From Halichoerus grypus (Eukaryota > Chordata > Mammalia > Carnivora > Phocidae): 64,000 nt of DNA. The translations under genes and the position numbers were made by a program. The stretch covers positions 128,383,444 through 128,447,443 of the forward strand of contig NC_135719.1 in NCBI RefSeq assembly GCF_964656455.1, given 5' to 3'. Of this stretch, positions 46,344 through 57,214 are shown in pieces; positions within the stretch are counted from its first letter, which is position 1; every line of letters begins with the position of its first letter. The notes beneath the pieces were generated by a model. That model was not told the DNA's origin. It saw nothing but the letters and a program-made list of their open reading frames with translations, and did not search any database.

Positions 46344-48904
46344 CCTAGCAATCACATCTGGATGTTTAGCCACCACTGTTAGGTCAGGGAAGACGGGAAG
46401 CTAAGTGTATGGCAGAAAGCTGACCTTGCACATTTTGCATTTCAGCAGGTTCTGTCCCTTAAACATTTCAGAACACTCAGATTTTGCCACCTCCACTCCT
46501 TGAAAGTTCTGCCTCTGTGAAGACTTTTCAGGTCTTGTATGATGAGTTGTATCTAGCTTGCTGGTGGTGCTCACCGCTCCAGAGTAATCCCTGGAGCCTG
46601 TGCTAAGCCTGCTTCCTCTCAAAGGACGGTCTAAAAACCAGATGCCCCCGACTGATGTTGCTCTTCAGCCAGCTTTGACCACAGCCTGGCAAGGACAAAC
46701 AGTGACCTTCGGCCCAGGGAGTCTATGGTCCTCAGCCCTGTTTTCATGTAAATGTCGCTGCCAGTAAAAGGAAGCTGATGCACAAAGTATCCGCTGTGAA
46801 GGCAGAACTACCTCTAACTGAAATGTCCTTGGGACTTTTCCCTCCTTTCGTTTTTCTTCTAGTTTTCTATGTGGCATCAGCCGCTGAGTAAGGGAAAGCC
46901 AAGAGGTTTAAGTATGCTGGTGCTCGCTGGGCCAGATTAATAACCCAAAAAGCCTTCCAGACTGGCCATTTGGGGGTGAGGCCGACTAGCCAGAAAGCGT
47001 TGGGTTGTGGGGAGCACTGGCTGGAAGACCAGCCTCCCCCAGAGGTGCGAGCTGACAGGCAAACCGATCAAGTGGCATGCTCTCCTGCTTCCTCCCTTCC
47101 TTCCTTCCCTCGCTTCCTTGCCTTCTTTTTGCCCCGAGCTTGAGACGGTTGCTCGTCAGTGGCTCCAGCCTCTGACGGCTGCTGCCCTCTACTGGGCAAA
47201 AAGCCTCACTGGGAGTGGGAGGTGCTGAGCTCTGGACCAGGAAACCAGCCTTCAGGCTGACCGAGCCCGCTCTGTCTGTGGCTCTTGTGTGATTTGGCTT
47301 GAGGGCGGGCAGAAAGAGTCAGAGAGCCCCCCTTGTACCAAAATCCCTACGGAATCTATCCACTAGAGGGATTCATTGCTTTGGATCCTTTGAGCTCCTG
47401 GGAGAGGTGACTTCTGGCTTCTCCTTACCTGGGTCGGACATTGTGATATTGTGGCCTTCCACCATGGATGATCCTTAAACACTGTCGGTGACTTTGCTTC
47501 CTGGATTAGCTAGACACAATCCTTTCTCAAGGGAAGGCCACAGAGGGAAGTTGAGTCCGAAGGGGGCTGTGGAAGCATGGGTCTAGTGGTGGTCTCCTGG
47601 CTCAAAAGAAGCCATCATAGAGCGAGGGTCCTGAGTTACCAGGAGGCAGAAAAAGAGTATGAAGAGCCAGGTGAGAGTGGGGAATGTGGTCTATTATGGG
47701 GGAACAGTGGATAGGAAGGTACATAAGAAACTGGCCTTTAGCACTCTCAGCTTTCCCCAGAGCTGGTCGTACTGGCAGACTGTGCCCAGTTGGCTTCAGA
47801 AGCTAGAAGGGCAGGAGGATCCCTGTCTCCAGTATGACCATAGAGTGATCCTGGGGCATTTCTGGATCCTCAGCCTAGAGTACAGCCCAGCCAGACAGGA
47901 GCAATGACCTCACTGACCACTCAGTGATTCTACTTGAGGGATTTATTTTCCTTTCATGAGCTCCTGCCAAGACTCTTGGTTAGAGCTAATGGGGCTCCCC
48001 CAGCCAGCAAGTGTCTCCTAGTGATGTGCATAAACAGTGCCAGGCAGGAAATAGGTTTCCTGTTCTTAATGGGCTTGTTAAACCTCTTATTGAGTGGGGT
48101 TTAAATGGCATTATTATGAAAAATAATAATAGTAAGCAAGTATTATTATTAGTAGTAGTAATAGTAGGAGCAGAAAAATTATGATATGGGGCCTCACTGC
48201 CCTTCCCATTTTAACCTTGCCAGATGGAACATCTTTTTTGCCAATAAATACCCAGGGATGGGTGGTGAGTGACACCAGACCAATAATTGGGGAAGACGGT
48301 GTACTTTGCCTTCATGACCTGCAGCTTCCCAATTCTGAGCCCTTTTCCACTTTTTTGGTGTTTTCTCCTCCCTTGTCCCTTTCTCTCTGGGTTCTCAAGG
48401 TCTCATTCTGTCCGGGAAGATGGAACTCCAAATTTCTCTCCCTCTTAATTTTAATTAACATCAAAAGGGTTTAAGTTTAGGTTTCAGGTAGAGGTGATTT
48501 TTGGAAAGGGTAGTGGACCCTGGAAGAAGCCTAGTGAGAAGTGGGGCTCATCTGCTCATCGTTAGTTTACAGCTAGGACTGGAGTGGTGATGTGTATCTC
48601 AAACTTCAGTAATTTCTAGATCAGGTGGTTCACTATTTTTACTGCTACTTTTTACAAAGGTATTGGTTTTCTTTATTCTGATTGTCCTGTTTGACTTAAG
48701 TAGTTTTGGCATCTTCTTAAGCAGTGTGCCTATGAAATTATGGGTTCAGTGTGTGAGCCAGGTGTTTTTTTTTTTTTTTACCCAATATATATTAAAATGG
48801 ATTCCTAACAGCTAAATTAAAAAAAAAAAAAGTTCGCCCATGTGGCGAATGTGTCATGCCCTTGAGGGAAGGTGTACCATACTTCTGGAAACACTGCTAT
48901 AGAG
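46344..48904. other. No gene recognised (2.6 kb)
   Basis: Contains a ccttcc-rich patch (47085-47130), a trinucleotide-like att/agt patch (48118-48172), and T- and A-runs near 48765 and 48819. Frames of 60-97 codons lack recognisable content. Confidence 0.4.
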
Positions 48905-49090
48905 AAGAGGTTGTTAAACTTTTGTGGGCATCAGAAACACCAGCAGAGCTTATTAAACTTTAGATTGCTGGGCCCTCCCTTAGAGATTCTGGTTTCGCAG
49001 GTCTGTGGTGGGTTGAGTCCCATGACTTTGCAGTTCTAACAGTTTCTCAGGGGATGTTGATATCCAGGGACCACACTTTCAGAAGCTGTT
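48905..49090 (+). mobile_element. MER5-type hAT-Charlie MITE
   Basis: 'aacttttgtgggcatcagaa', 'agagcttattaaactttaga', 'ttgctgggccctcccttaga', 'ttctaacagtttctcagggg', 'agggaccacactttcagaag' follow MER5A from end to end. Confidence 0.85.
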
Positions 49091-49184
49091 GTCCAGAGGG
49101 CAAGAGCCCATTCTCCATTTCCACATGGGTAGGTTTCCTCATCTGAAAATGACGACAGCACCTATTTCAAAGGGTTCATCTTAC

Positions 49185-49694
49185 GCTCATATTGAGTTTG
49201 ATAGACTTGGTGGCTTCAACAATAGATGTGTATTTCTCAGAGTTCTGGAGGCTGGGAAGCCCAAGTTCAAGGTACTGGCAGATATGGTGTCCTCACATTG
49301 CTGAGAGAAAAATCATTTCTTTTTTTTTTTTTTAAATATTTTATTTATTTGACAGAGAGAGACACAGTGAGAGAGGGAACACAAGCAGGGCGAGTGGGAG
49401 AGGGAGAAGCAGGCTTCCTGCCGAGCAGGGAGCCCGATGTGGGGCTCGATCCCAGGACCCTGGGATCATGACCTGAGCCGAAGGCAGACGCTTAACGACT
49501 GAGCCACCCAGGCGCCCCAGAAAAATCATTTCTTTTATGTCCCTTCTTATAAGACACTATCCCATTCATGAGAGCTTACTTTTGTGACCTGATTACCTCC
49601 CGAAAGTCCCACCTCCTACTACCATCATGTTGAGAGTTGGGATTTCAACATAGGAATTTGGGTTGGGGGGGATACAGACATTTCATCCATAACA
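49185..49694 (-). mobile_element. MLT1-type (MaLR/ERVL) LTR, antisense, split by a Can-SINE
   Basis: Antisense MLT1 motifs: 'cttggtggcttcaacaatag', 'tatttctcagagttctggag', then after the SINE 'cttataagacactatcccat', 'tgattacctcccgaaagtcc', 'ggatttcaacataggaattt', 'catttcatccataaca'. The order and direction agree with one LTR. The left edge is approximate. Confidence 0.8.
49324..49518 (-). mobile_element. Can-SINE nested in the MLT1 LTR
   Basis: T-run, 'aaatattttatttatttgac', head 'gagccacccaggcgcccc'. Perfect 18-bp duplication agaaaaatcatttctttt at 49306-49323 and 49519-49536. Confidence 0.97.
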
Positions 49695-49754
49695 ATGTTT
49701 ATCAACATTAAATGAGTTACTATATGTAGAACACCTGGCATATGGCAGAATGAT

Positions 49755-50519
49755 TTTTCTTGGCACCATTCTACTGGTTTGGAGTTTTTTAAGCTGTAGA
49801 GCTTTTTAGGGTTCAGCTTGAAGCTCAGATGGGAAATATAGGGAATTCTGTCAGGTTCATTTTAATTCTAAGTTTAAGCCCATTATGCAACTCTGGGTGG
49901 CCAGGCAGTTTTCCAGCAGCATCCCACCAGTATTCTATCTTTCAGAACCCTGGCAGAAAGAGACAGTGGGTCTTCGTTTCTCTGTCTGGTCAAATGCTGT
50001 GCCGAGGGCTGAGGAACAGAGATGAGGGGGAGTGGATTCTTGCTGTGCTCGCTGTGTTCTGAGCAATAGGCAAAAAGTAACTCAGTTGGATTAGATGATT
50101 GTATTTGTGATTTTTTTAAAGCTGCCCAGTAGTTGAGCCCCCTTTCTGTGTTTGTGGAGTTCACCCATGTGATTCTGAAAGGAAGACAGGACCCTCATTT
50201 TATTACTGAAGCCCAGAAGCCTAGTCTTACTTTCCCCAGCCTTAGAAAACCACGTGAGCCAGGCTCCACAGATGGAAGCATTCACTCTGCTGATGGCAGG
50301 GGTAGGGTGGGGGGGGGGGTAGCACCCCATCTGGGGCCCAGTGGTGGCGGTGCCAGGAGCCAAGGACCCTCTCCCTGGGATGTCACCTTTGCTGTTGGCA
50401 GCCTTCTGACATTTCTGCTCGTCTTCCAAGTATGCTTCTCAAGCTCTTCCATCACATCCTTTTCCACCTGGCCCAGAAATGATGGTTTTTAGAGCAGTAA
50501 AGTGACATATCACAAACTT
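49755..50519. other. No gene recognised; G-run
   Basis: A run of 11 G within ggtgggggggggggtag at about 50306-50321. Overlapping frames of 77-119 codons on both strands have no recognisable domain. Confidence 0.4.
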
Positions 50520-50700
50520 TTAAAGATAACTGGCCACTGCCTGGGGCATGGATTAGAGGAGGAGTGACCCAAGGCAGGAAGACCAATGAGGAGGTGTTAT
50601 CTGAGGAATTGAGGATAGAGATGAGAGGACAGAGGAGGAAATGATTTAGGAGGTAAAACTGACAAAGTTTGATGATTGGGGACCTGATTTTATCTTTGAA
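50520..50700 (-). repeat. Possible L2 LINE internal fragment
   Basis: 'gcaggaagaccaatgaggag', 'ttgaggatagagatgagagg', 'ttgatgattggggacctg' resemble antisense L2. Heavily diverged. Confidence 0.4.
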
Positions 50701-52077
50701 CTTAGACGACAAAACCAAATTTTCAGTTTTGTGCGCAGCAATAGTTGCCTTTTGGGGGTAAGTCTCCAATTTGTTGGCAATGTAGGTACCCCCAAATTGG
50801 TGGGGAAACAAGATGAGAGGTTCTTGAATAGGACTGTGTTTGGAGTATAGCTTGGCTATGGTTTTCTCCATTTCAAGTCTTTTCAGCTCTCCAAACTGAG
50901 CCTTTACTAGAGGTTAGGCATTGATAGTTATTTAAGAATACCATTTCTTTTGATTTTGTTGTTGAAAATAGTGGGAAAAATCCCACATGATCTTGTACAA
51001 ATACACAGTTACACAACACAAAGTGCATCTTGGTTTTGAGATTCCTCAGGGACCCAGATGAACCGTGTGATTAAGTCTGCTAGAACAGGTATATGCCGTA
51101 GGCTCCTGGCTGCTTTTATAAACCTCCTCTTTTCCTTCCTCTCACTAACAAATATCCCACTGAGTTAGTACCTCCCCAGCCCTGTGAGTTGAAGGGTTCA
51201 CAATTAAGTGTTCCTTATTGCTGGATGAGTTTATACACTGCAAGACCTATATGCACCTGCTCCTTGCGGTGTGTTTATTGGGAGGCTGCCACCACTGTCT
51301 TCTCCACTCTTTGAAAAAGGCTTTGGGTAGATCCAAAGCACTGGCTATTTACATAGCTAGCTCCCGCCTGCTTTTTCAAGGCTCTTTGTTCAAGTGTCAA
51401 TCCTGGTTTGTAAAACACCAACAGAGTTGGGGGGAAACGTAATTACAGTTCACATCTGGCGTTTCTACCGACAGGATGCTGAGCTGCCTGACTGCACTCC
51501 TTTCCTGTCGCTTCTCTCATTTTGTCTTTTCAGTTCCAGGCTCCCTCTCCCGCCCCCCCCCCCGCCCCCCAAGCTTGCTCTTCTGTGTGCCAGAGAGCCG
51601 CACATGTGTAAGGTGGCAGGCTTTCTCCTGGCCACTAGGTAGTCTGGTCTATAGAGCCTGCCCACCTTCAGGGTGTCGAGATGCCAAGGCCCTGGCTGGT
51701 TACAGAGGGAGATCTCTTGTGTGCTCCACCCTCAGAGGCCATGAGGGGCAGTCGTCTGTATCTAGATCTGAAACCAACCCTTTTCTGGATCAGACCACTC
51801 GAAGAGCTTTACATGATTATTTTAGACTGTGGAGACTTCCAGTCTTCCTAGAAGGCATATTGCTGCTTGGATGCTATTCTGATTTCTTTCTCTACATTTA
51901 ATGATGTAATGTGTCAGGACTCGGTGACAGGCACGTGTGCACCCACATCCCAAGATCATTATTAGTAGATACCGTTTCCTGTGGTCACAATTCCCCTGTT
52001 GGTGGAGGGTAGTTGAGAGTAGTGATTGTCTAACTTTTCAGTTTCAAAATAATATATTTAAATCAATCATGGTGACC
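50701..52077. other. No gene recognised; C-run
   Basis: A C-rich run cgcccccccccccgccccc at about 51551-51570 creates long proline frames on + and glycine frames on -. No domain is recognisable in the 141-codon + frame at 51476-51901. Confidence 0.4.
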
Positions 52078-52093
52078 AACATGGATCACTTTT

Positions 52094-52304
52094 TTTTTTT
52101 TTAAAGATTTTATTTATTTATTTGACAGAGAGAGAGCACAAGCAGGGGGAGCAGCAGAGGGAGAGGGAGAAGCAGCAGAGGGAGAGGGAGAAGCAGGCTC
52201 CCCGCGGAGCAGGGAGCCCGATGCGGAGCTCGATCCCAGGACCCTGAGACCATGACCTGAACCGAAGGCAGACGCTTAACCGACTGAGCCACCCAGGCGC
52301 CCTG
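52094..52304 (-). mobile_element. Can-SINE with internal tandem duplication
   Basis: Standard antisense layout with 'aaagattttatttatttatt' and head 'gagccacccaggcgccc'. Perfect 16-bp duplication aacatggatcactttt at 52078-52093 and 52305-52320. A 21-bp unit starting agcagcagaggg is present twice in tandem at about 52150-52193, so the copy is longer than its relatives. Confidence 0.97.
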
Positions 52305-52752
52305 AACATGGATCACTTTTAAAGAAATATTTCAGCAACTCTTATTGCTACTTATCATAAAAGACACATTTTAATTTCAAAATGTAGGGAAGACTTTTTT
52401 TTTTAGTATAAAGAACAGTTCTTTACAGTAAATAATGTAGGTTTATTTTTAAAATGCCTTTTTGATAGGAAGAATGCTATTTCTTGAAATAGTAGAAATG
52501 GTTTCCTGTGGCCACCCAGCCCTCAGAGGTGGGGGAGGGAAAGAGGCGGGATGAAGGGACAGCAAGGGAGTATCTTCTGTAACTTTCTGCACCATGCTAG
52601 GCATCCAGTGGTGCAGCTCAAGCTTCATCTCCCTCATTGCTCTGAAATTCCTTCAACCTTAGGTGCTTAGTAACTGTTTGCCATGAACGATCTCCTGCAG
52701 TTTGCCATTATTTTATGTTTATTCACCAAAAACAAATTAATTTATTTCAACC

Positions 52753-52754
<2 letters not shown>

Positions 52755-52791
<37 letters not shown>

Positions 52792-52796
52792 ACTCA
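52755..52796. repeat. (CA)n microsatellite
   Basis: About twenty CA units with two CTCACA interruptions at the right end. Confidence 0.95.
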
Positions 52797-53380
52797 CCTT
52801 ATTTCTTAAACATAGAAAACACTTTTCTTTTTGATTTCTTTTTTGGTAAAAATTCATGATTTACCTTTTCTGTGATTGCTATGATAATGTGATCATTGGT
52901 AAAATGTTTTTTAATAAATGATGACTTGTGCTTTTAGTATAATTAATGTCATTGATGACATGCCATTTTCATAGGAAAATGCTAGGGAAGACGGTCTGGC
53001 AGACATATAGTAAGTTCAGTTTTGGGCATAGCAAGTTTGAAATTATAGCAGACCTTCCAGATGATGTCACATCCAAAGTTTTCTTTTCTTCCAACTATAT
53101 TGTACACTTTTGCTATCACAGGCTATTTTTTTTTCTTCTTTGTCCCTCCCTAGTCCAGTGATGAACACGTACTAGGTCATGAGTAAACGCTTCTGTGTTG
53201 CTTTAGGAACTGTGTAGAAGGAGGTTGGTGAAAATTTCCAGGAAATATGGGAGTTGGGAGTTGGTGATCAATGAGTGATATGGGGCAGTGATATAACAGA
53301 CATGCAACAGAGGTATGGGGGTGTAATTGAAGGTTTTCAAGAATGAACATGAAATGGGAGATGAAAAATGAGTACCTAAA
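52797..53380. other. No gene or repeat recognised
   Basis: AT-rich with no defined element. Confidence 0.4.
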
Positions 53381-53395
53381 TGATGCAGCTTTCTT

Positions 53396-53626
53396 TTTTT
53401 TTTTTAAGATTTATTTATTTATTTTAGAGAGAGCGTGCGCACGCTTGTGAGAGCATGTGTGTGCAGGGAGGTTGGGAGCAGAGGGAGAGGGACAGAGAGA
53501 ATCCCAAGCAGACTCCCTGCTGAGGGCAGAGCCAGATGCAGGGCTCGATCTCATGACCCTGAGATTGTGACCTGAGCTGAAATCAAGACTTAGGTGCTTA
53601 ACTGACTGAGCCACCCAGATGCCCCA
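53396..53626 (-). mobile_element. Can-SINE, older subtype
   Basis: T-run, 'aagatttatttatttatttt', diverged GA/GTGT body (53430-53465), 'ctgagattgtgacctgagct', head 'gagccacccagatgcccc'. The 15-bp duplication tgatg(c/t)ag(c/t)tttctt at 53381-53395 and 53627-53641 has two differences, which fits an older insertion. Confidence 0.94.
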
Positions 53627-53764
53627 TGATGTAGTTTTCTTAAAGAGCCCATTTTGTAGGTCACTAATAACTTGGGATTCAGAAAATCATATGGTTTTAA
53701 TGGGATGAAATTTTTGGCTGGAACACTTCACCTCTAGAGATTCTAAGAAGTCCATTCATGCGAA

Positions 53765-54180
53765 GTGATTCATTAATTCACTGAACAAATAATTCATCAG
53801 ACCCTTACTATGTGCTGGGATTATTATAAGTGCTGGGAACGTAGCAGTGGATAAAACAAAAATTCCTTCCCTCTGAGAGCTTATATTCTAATGGAGAGTG
53901 ATAGGCAATCAACAAAATAAATAAATATACAGTATTGTCGGGCGCCTGGGTGGCTCAGACGGTTAAGCGTCTGCCTTCAGCTCAGGTCATGATCCCAGGG
54001 TCCTGGAATTGAGTCCTGCATCGGGCTCCCTGCTAGGCGGGGAGCCTGCTTCTCCCTCTGCCTCTGCCTCTCTCTCTCTCTCTGACTTTCATGAATAAAT
54101 AAATAAAACATTAAAAAAAAAAAAGATTTACAGTATTGTCAATGGTGGTGAGTGTTCTGAAGAAAAAACAAAACGAAAAG
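53765..54180 (-). repeat. L2 LINE 3' end split by a Can-SINE
   Basis: 'cagacccttactatgtgctg', 'taagtgctgggaacgtagca', 'ttccttccctctgagagctt' precede the SINE; 'caatggtggtgagtgttctg' after it continues the same antisense L2. Confidence 0.75.
53940..54128 (+). mobile_element. Can-SINE nested in L2
   Basis: Head ggcgcctgggtggctcagac, 'ggaattgagtcctgcatcgg', (CT)n, 'gaataaataaataaaacatt' and an A-run. Perfect 12-bp duplication tacagtattgtc at 53928-53939 and 54129-54140. Confidence 0.96.
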
Positions 54181-54889
54181 TAGACATGGGGCAGGCTGGG
54201 GCAGTGGTGGTGCTTTCAGGCTTAAGTAGGATGAAGACGAACACAGAGGTTGACAGGCAGCCATGGTGCTGAACTGTTTTCCAGGGACCAACACAAGATG
54301 TTCGGGAAGCGAGAGGCCTCAAATTCTCCGAGTACAATCTGACTTTGCATCCCAATTAACAGTGACAGCCTACTGCTTTAGAATAGGAAATAAAGTGGAA
54401 GGAAAGCAAACGCTTGATAGTTGACCTGACATTCACTGTTACAAGATTGGGAACGTACAATAAATGTCACTGATGGAGCAATATTCATGAAGTAAAAATG
54501 TCAGTTTTCAATTTGGCATGAGGATGGTTTGACATGTATTAGTCGCACACAGAATATTATCATAATTAATGCATTAATAATGCAGCTGTCCTTTTCCTCC
54601 CCAGCCCAAATTAAAGAGGAGAAAATGGAGAGAGTCAGGTAAAGAGCAGCGCTCACCCTGATCAGACCTTTTCCGCCAGCATTTTTCTCCTCCTCTGCCA
54701 TCTCCGTGGCTCTGGCTTCTGACTGGTGTCAGTCCACATTTATCCATCTCAATTTTTCCCTCATGTTTCCACAAACAACACCAGTGGCCTTGTCTGCTGA
54801 GGCCCCTCTTCTTAATTTCAACAGTAGTTTAAAAGATAGTTCTAACGATACACATGTTTACTGTAGAAATGGCATACAAACGAAATCAA
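54181..54889. other. No gene recognised; AT-rich homeodomain-like motif cluster
   Basis: About 54510-54590 contains cataattaatgcattaataa with several TAAT/ATTA cores in otherwise repeat-free DNA. It may be conserved non-coding DNA, but this cannot be judged from one genome. Confidence 0.25.
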
Positions 54890-55168
54890 GACTATAAAAA
54901 TCTCCCATGGGCCCACCGCCCAGAGAAAATGACTACTAATATTTTGGTGTTTATGTTTCAGTCTTTTTTATTCTAATCATACCTATTTACAAATGTGGTA
55001 TCATTTTATACGTAGTGTGATGGTCGGTTTAGTACATGGTAAATATTCTTTCATCTTCCTCAGTGCTTTTCTACAACATCCAATGGCTGGGTGGTGTTTC
55101 ATTATACAGATGTGGCATGATCTAATTAACTAATATCTCCTTACTGTCATGTAAGTTTTTATATATTA

Positions 55169-55516
55169 TGCTACGTGAAATAAGTCAATCAGAGAAAGAC
55201 CGTTATTGTATGGTTTCACTCAAATGTGGAACATAAGGAATAGTGCAGAGGACCATAGGGGAAGGGAGGGAAAACTGAAGGGGGAGAAATCAGAGAGGGA
55301 GACAAACCATATGAGACTCTAGATGCTGGGAAACAAACTGAGGGTTGCTGAAAGGGAGGTGGCTGGGGGGATGGGGTAACTCGGTGATGGGCAATAACGA
55401 GGGCACGTGATGTGATGAGCACTTGGTGTTATACACAACAAATGAATCATTGAACAGTATACCAAAAACCAATGATGTACCATACGTTGGCTAATTGAGT
55501 TTAAATAAAAAACATA
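55169..55516 (+). mobile_element. Carnivore L1 3' end nested in older L1
   Basis: It starts in the last codons of ORF2 (frame reads REISQSEKDRYCMVSL) and continues into the carnivore 3' UTR: 'ctgggaaacaaactgagggt', 'gcacttggtgttatacacaa', 'caatgatgtaccatacgttg', then 'taaataaaaaac'. An imperfect duplication (tttttatatatta / tttttcatataata) flanks it. 5'-truncated to about 350 bp. Confidence 0.85.
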
Positions 55517-55615
55517 TTTTTCATATAATAAACAATGTGACAAGCATACATTCAGCCAGGTCTTTGTACATATTTATGATGATTTATTTTGGACAAATTC
55601 TTAGATGTGGAACTG

Positions 55616-56089
55616 ATGGAAGTATTAGTTGTCCATTGCTGTAATAATGCTGCAAAACAAACAAAACTGTGTGGTATAAATAGTAAACATTATTGTTCAC
55701 CTGACTGGGGTCCTACCAGCTGGCTTTACTGATCTTGGCTGGGCCTGCTGTCATGTCTGGCCATTGATTGGCTGGCTGTCAGCTGATAGAGGGTAGCCAG
55801 AACTGGGCGACTGGGGGAACTTGGCTCTGTCTCATTCTCCAGCAGGCTGGCTCAAGCATGTTTTCATGTCATTGGCAGAGACATGGCAAGCTCATTCTTA
55901 CACATGCTTTTCAAGTCTCTGCTTGTATCACATTTAGTAACACCACAAAGCAAGTCACGTCACTAAGGCCTGGGTCAAGGGGCAGGGCATTCTGCCTCAT
56001 TCACAGTTAGAGGGTACTGCAGAGTCACATGACAGAGTCAGGGATTTAGGGAAGGGTCAACAATTGGGGCCAACTTTGCCATCTCCCTT
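55616..56089 (+). repeat. LTR-like element nested in older L1, family not assigned
   Basis: 'tattagttgtccattgctgt', 'gctgcaaaacaaacaaaact', 'caaagcaagtcacgtcacta', 'aggcctgggtcaaggggcag'. The 4-base actg repeats at 55612-55615 and 56090-56093, where the L1 reading resumes. Same general layout as 42033-42540. Confidence 0.55.
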
Positions 56090-56255
56090 ACTGGGTCAAA
56101 AGGCAATCTTATTTTTAAGGCTCATGATAGAAATTTCCAAAGTGCTTTCCAGAAAGCCTGAAATGACCACAGTAATGGTGTAAGAGACTTCACAGTTTTC
56201 CAGTTCTCTTTACTCTTGCTGATTATGGGAGTGATTTATGACTTTTCATCTTGAC

Positions 56256-56459
56256 TTTTTTTTTTTTTTTTAAGATTTTATTTATTTATTTGACAGAGAG
56301 AGACACAGTGAGAGAGGGAACACAAGCAGGGGGAGTGGGAGAGGGAGAAGCAGGCTTCCCACTGAGCAGAGAGACCGATGCGGGGCTCAATCCCAGGACC
56401 CCAGGATCATGACCTGAGCCGAAGGCAGACGCTTAACGACTGAGCCACCCAGGTGCCCC
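56256..56459 (-). mobile_element. Can-SINE, antisense
   Basis: T-run, 'aagattttatttatttattt', 'gagagagggaacacaagcag', head 'gagccacccaggtgcccc'. Duplication tcatcttg(a/g)c at 56247-56256 and 56460-56469. Confidence 0.95.
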
Positions 56460-56717
56460 TCATCTTGGCTGTTTTGATTGGCGTCTCTACCTGTCCCTCT
56501 AAGGCCGCACGTTTGCTCTTTGTGTTGGTTGTTTCCTTATAGAGTACCCCCAGAGCTGCCCTTGTCTCTAGTCTACTTATCCTCTTGGTCCTGTTCCTTC
56601 TGCCCACTTGACCTTGCACCTGTGCTGACCAGCTCTCAGCTATCTGGAAATATCTGTGATCCAGAAGAGCCCTTCCCCAGCCATTCTGAGTAAGCAGGAG
56701 TTCACTACCCATCTTTT

Positions 56718-56917
56718 TTTTTTTTTTTTTTTTAAAGATTTTGTTTATTTGTGAGAGAGAGAATGAGAGATAGAGAGCATGAGAGGGAGGAGGGTCAGAG
56801 GGAGAAGCAGACTCCCTGCCGAGCAGGGAGCCCGATGTGGGACTCGATCCCGGGACTCCAGGATCATGACTTGAGCCAAAGGCAGTCGCTTAACCAACTG
56901 AGCCACCCAGGCGCCCC
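56718..56917 (-). mobile_element. Can-SINE, antisense
   Basis: T-run, 'aaagattttgtttatttgtg', head 'gagccacccaggcgcccc'. Perfect 14-bp duplication actacccatctttt at 56704-56717 and 56918-56931. Its body is closest by eye to the copy at 6420-6611 (shared 'gggactcgatcc', 'gactccaggatcatgac'). Confidence 0.96.
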
Positions 56918-57214
56918 ACTACCCATCTTTTAACTCCACCATCTACACTACACAATAGCAGGGTAATTGTTAGTCCTCGTTATTCCTAGAATCCCAGAAT
57001 TATTTAGGGCCAGAAAGTAGCGAAAAATTCAATCATTTTTTTATACAATATTGTTCCTAGGAGATAGCTATGAATGTGGGTATGTGTGTGGATAAAGACA
57101 CAGCTGTAGATAAAAATTTACCTGAAGAAAAGGCTGGAAGAAATGAGCCACTGTTAATATTTTAGCATATCTTTGTGTAGAGGAATTATGGGTGAATTAA
57201 AAACAAAACCTTTA

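Larger units (their letters stand above)
49110..49750 (+). repeat. MIR split by a later LTR insertion
   Basis: Left part about 49110-49175 ('tttcctcatctgaaaatgac', 'cacctatttcaaagggttc') and right part about 49697-49750 ('aacattaaatgagttactat', 'gaacacctggcatatggc') are consecutive pieces of one MIR. The intervening sequence is an MLT1-type LTR. Confidence 0.6.
54890..56255 (-). mobile_element. Ancient L1 (L1M type) 3' region, antisense, split by later insertions
   Basis: Antisense L1M pieces in order: 'aatggctgggtggtgtttca', then after a younger L1 'cataataaac'-type flank, 'tttggacaaattcttagatg', and after an LTR-like element 'ctgggtcaaaaggcaatctt', 'ccaaagtgctttccagaaag'. The pieces rejoin into one element. 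Right boundary uncertain. Confidence 0.72.

Noticed and set aside
49341..49529. Minus-strand frame with VVKRLPSAQVMIPGSWDRAP-type sequence, and similar ones at 52110-52316, 53411-53614, 37347-37574 and 56407-56712
   Set aside because: These are translations of the Can-SINE read from its head. The same peptide pattern recurs at every SINE and is not a gene.
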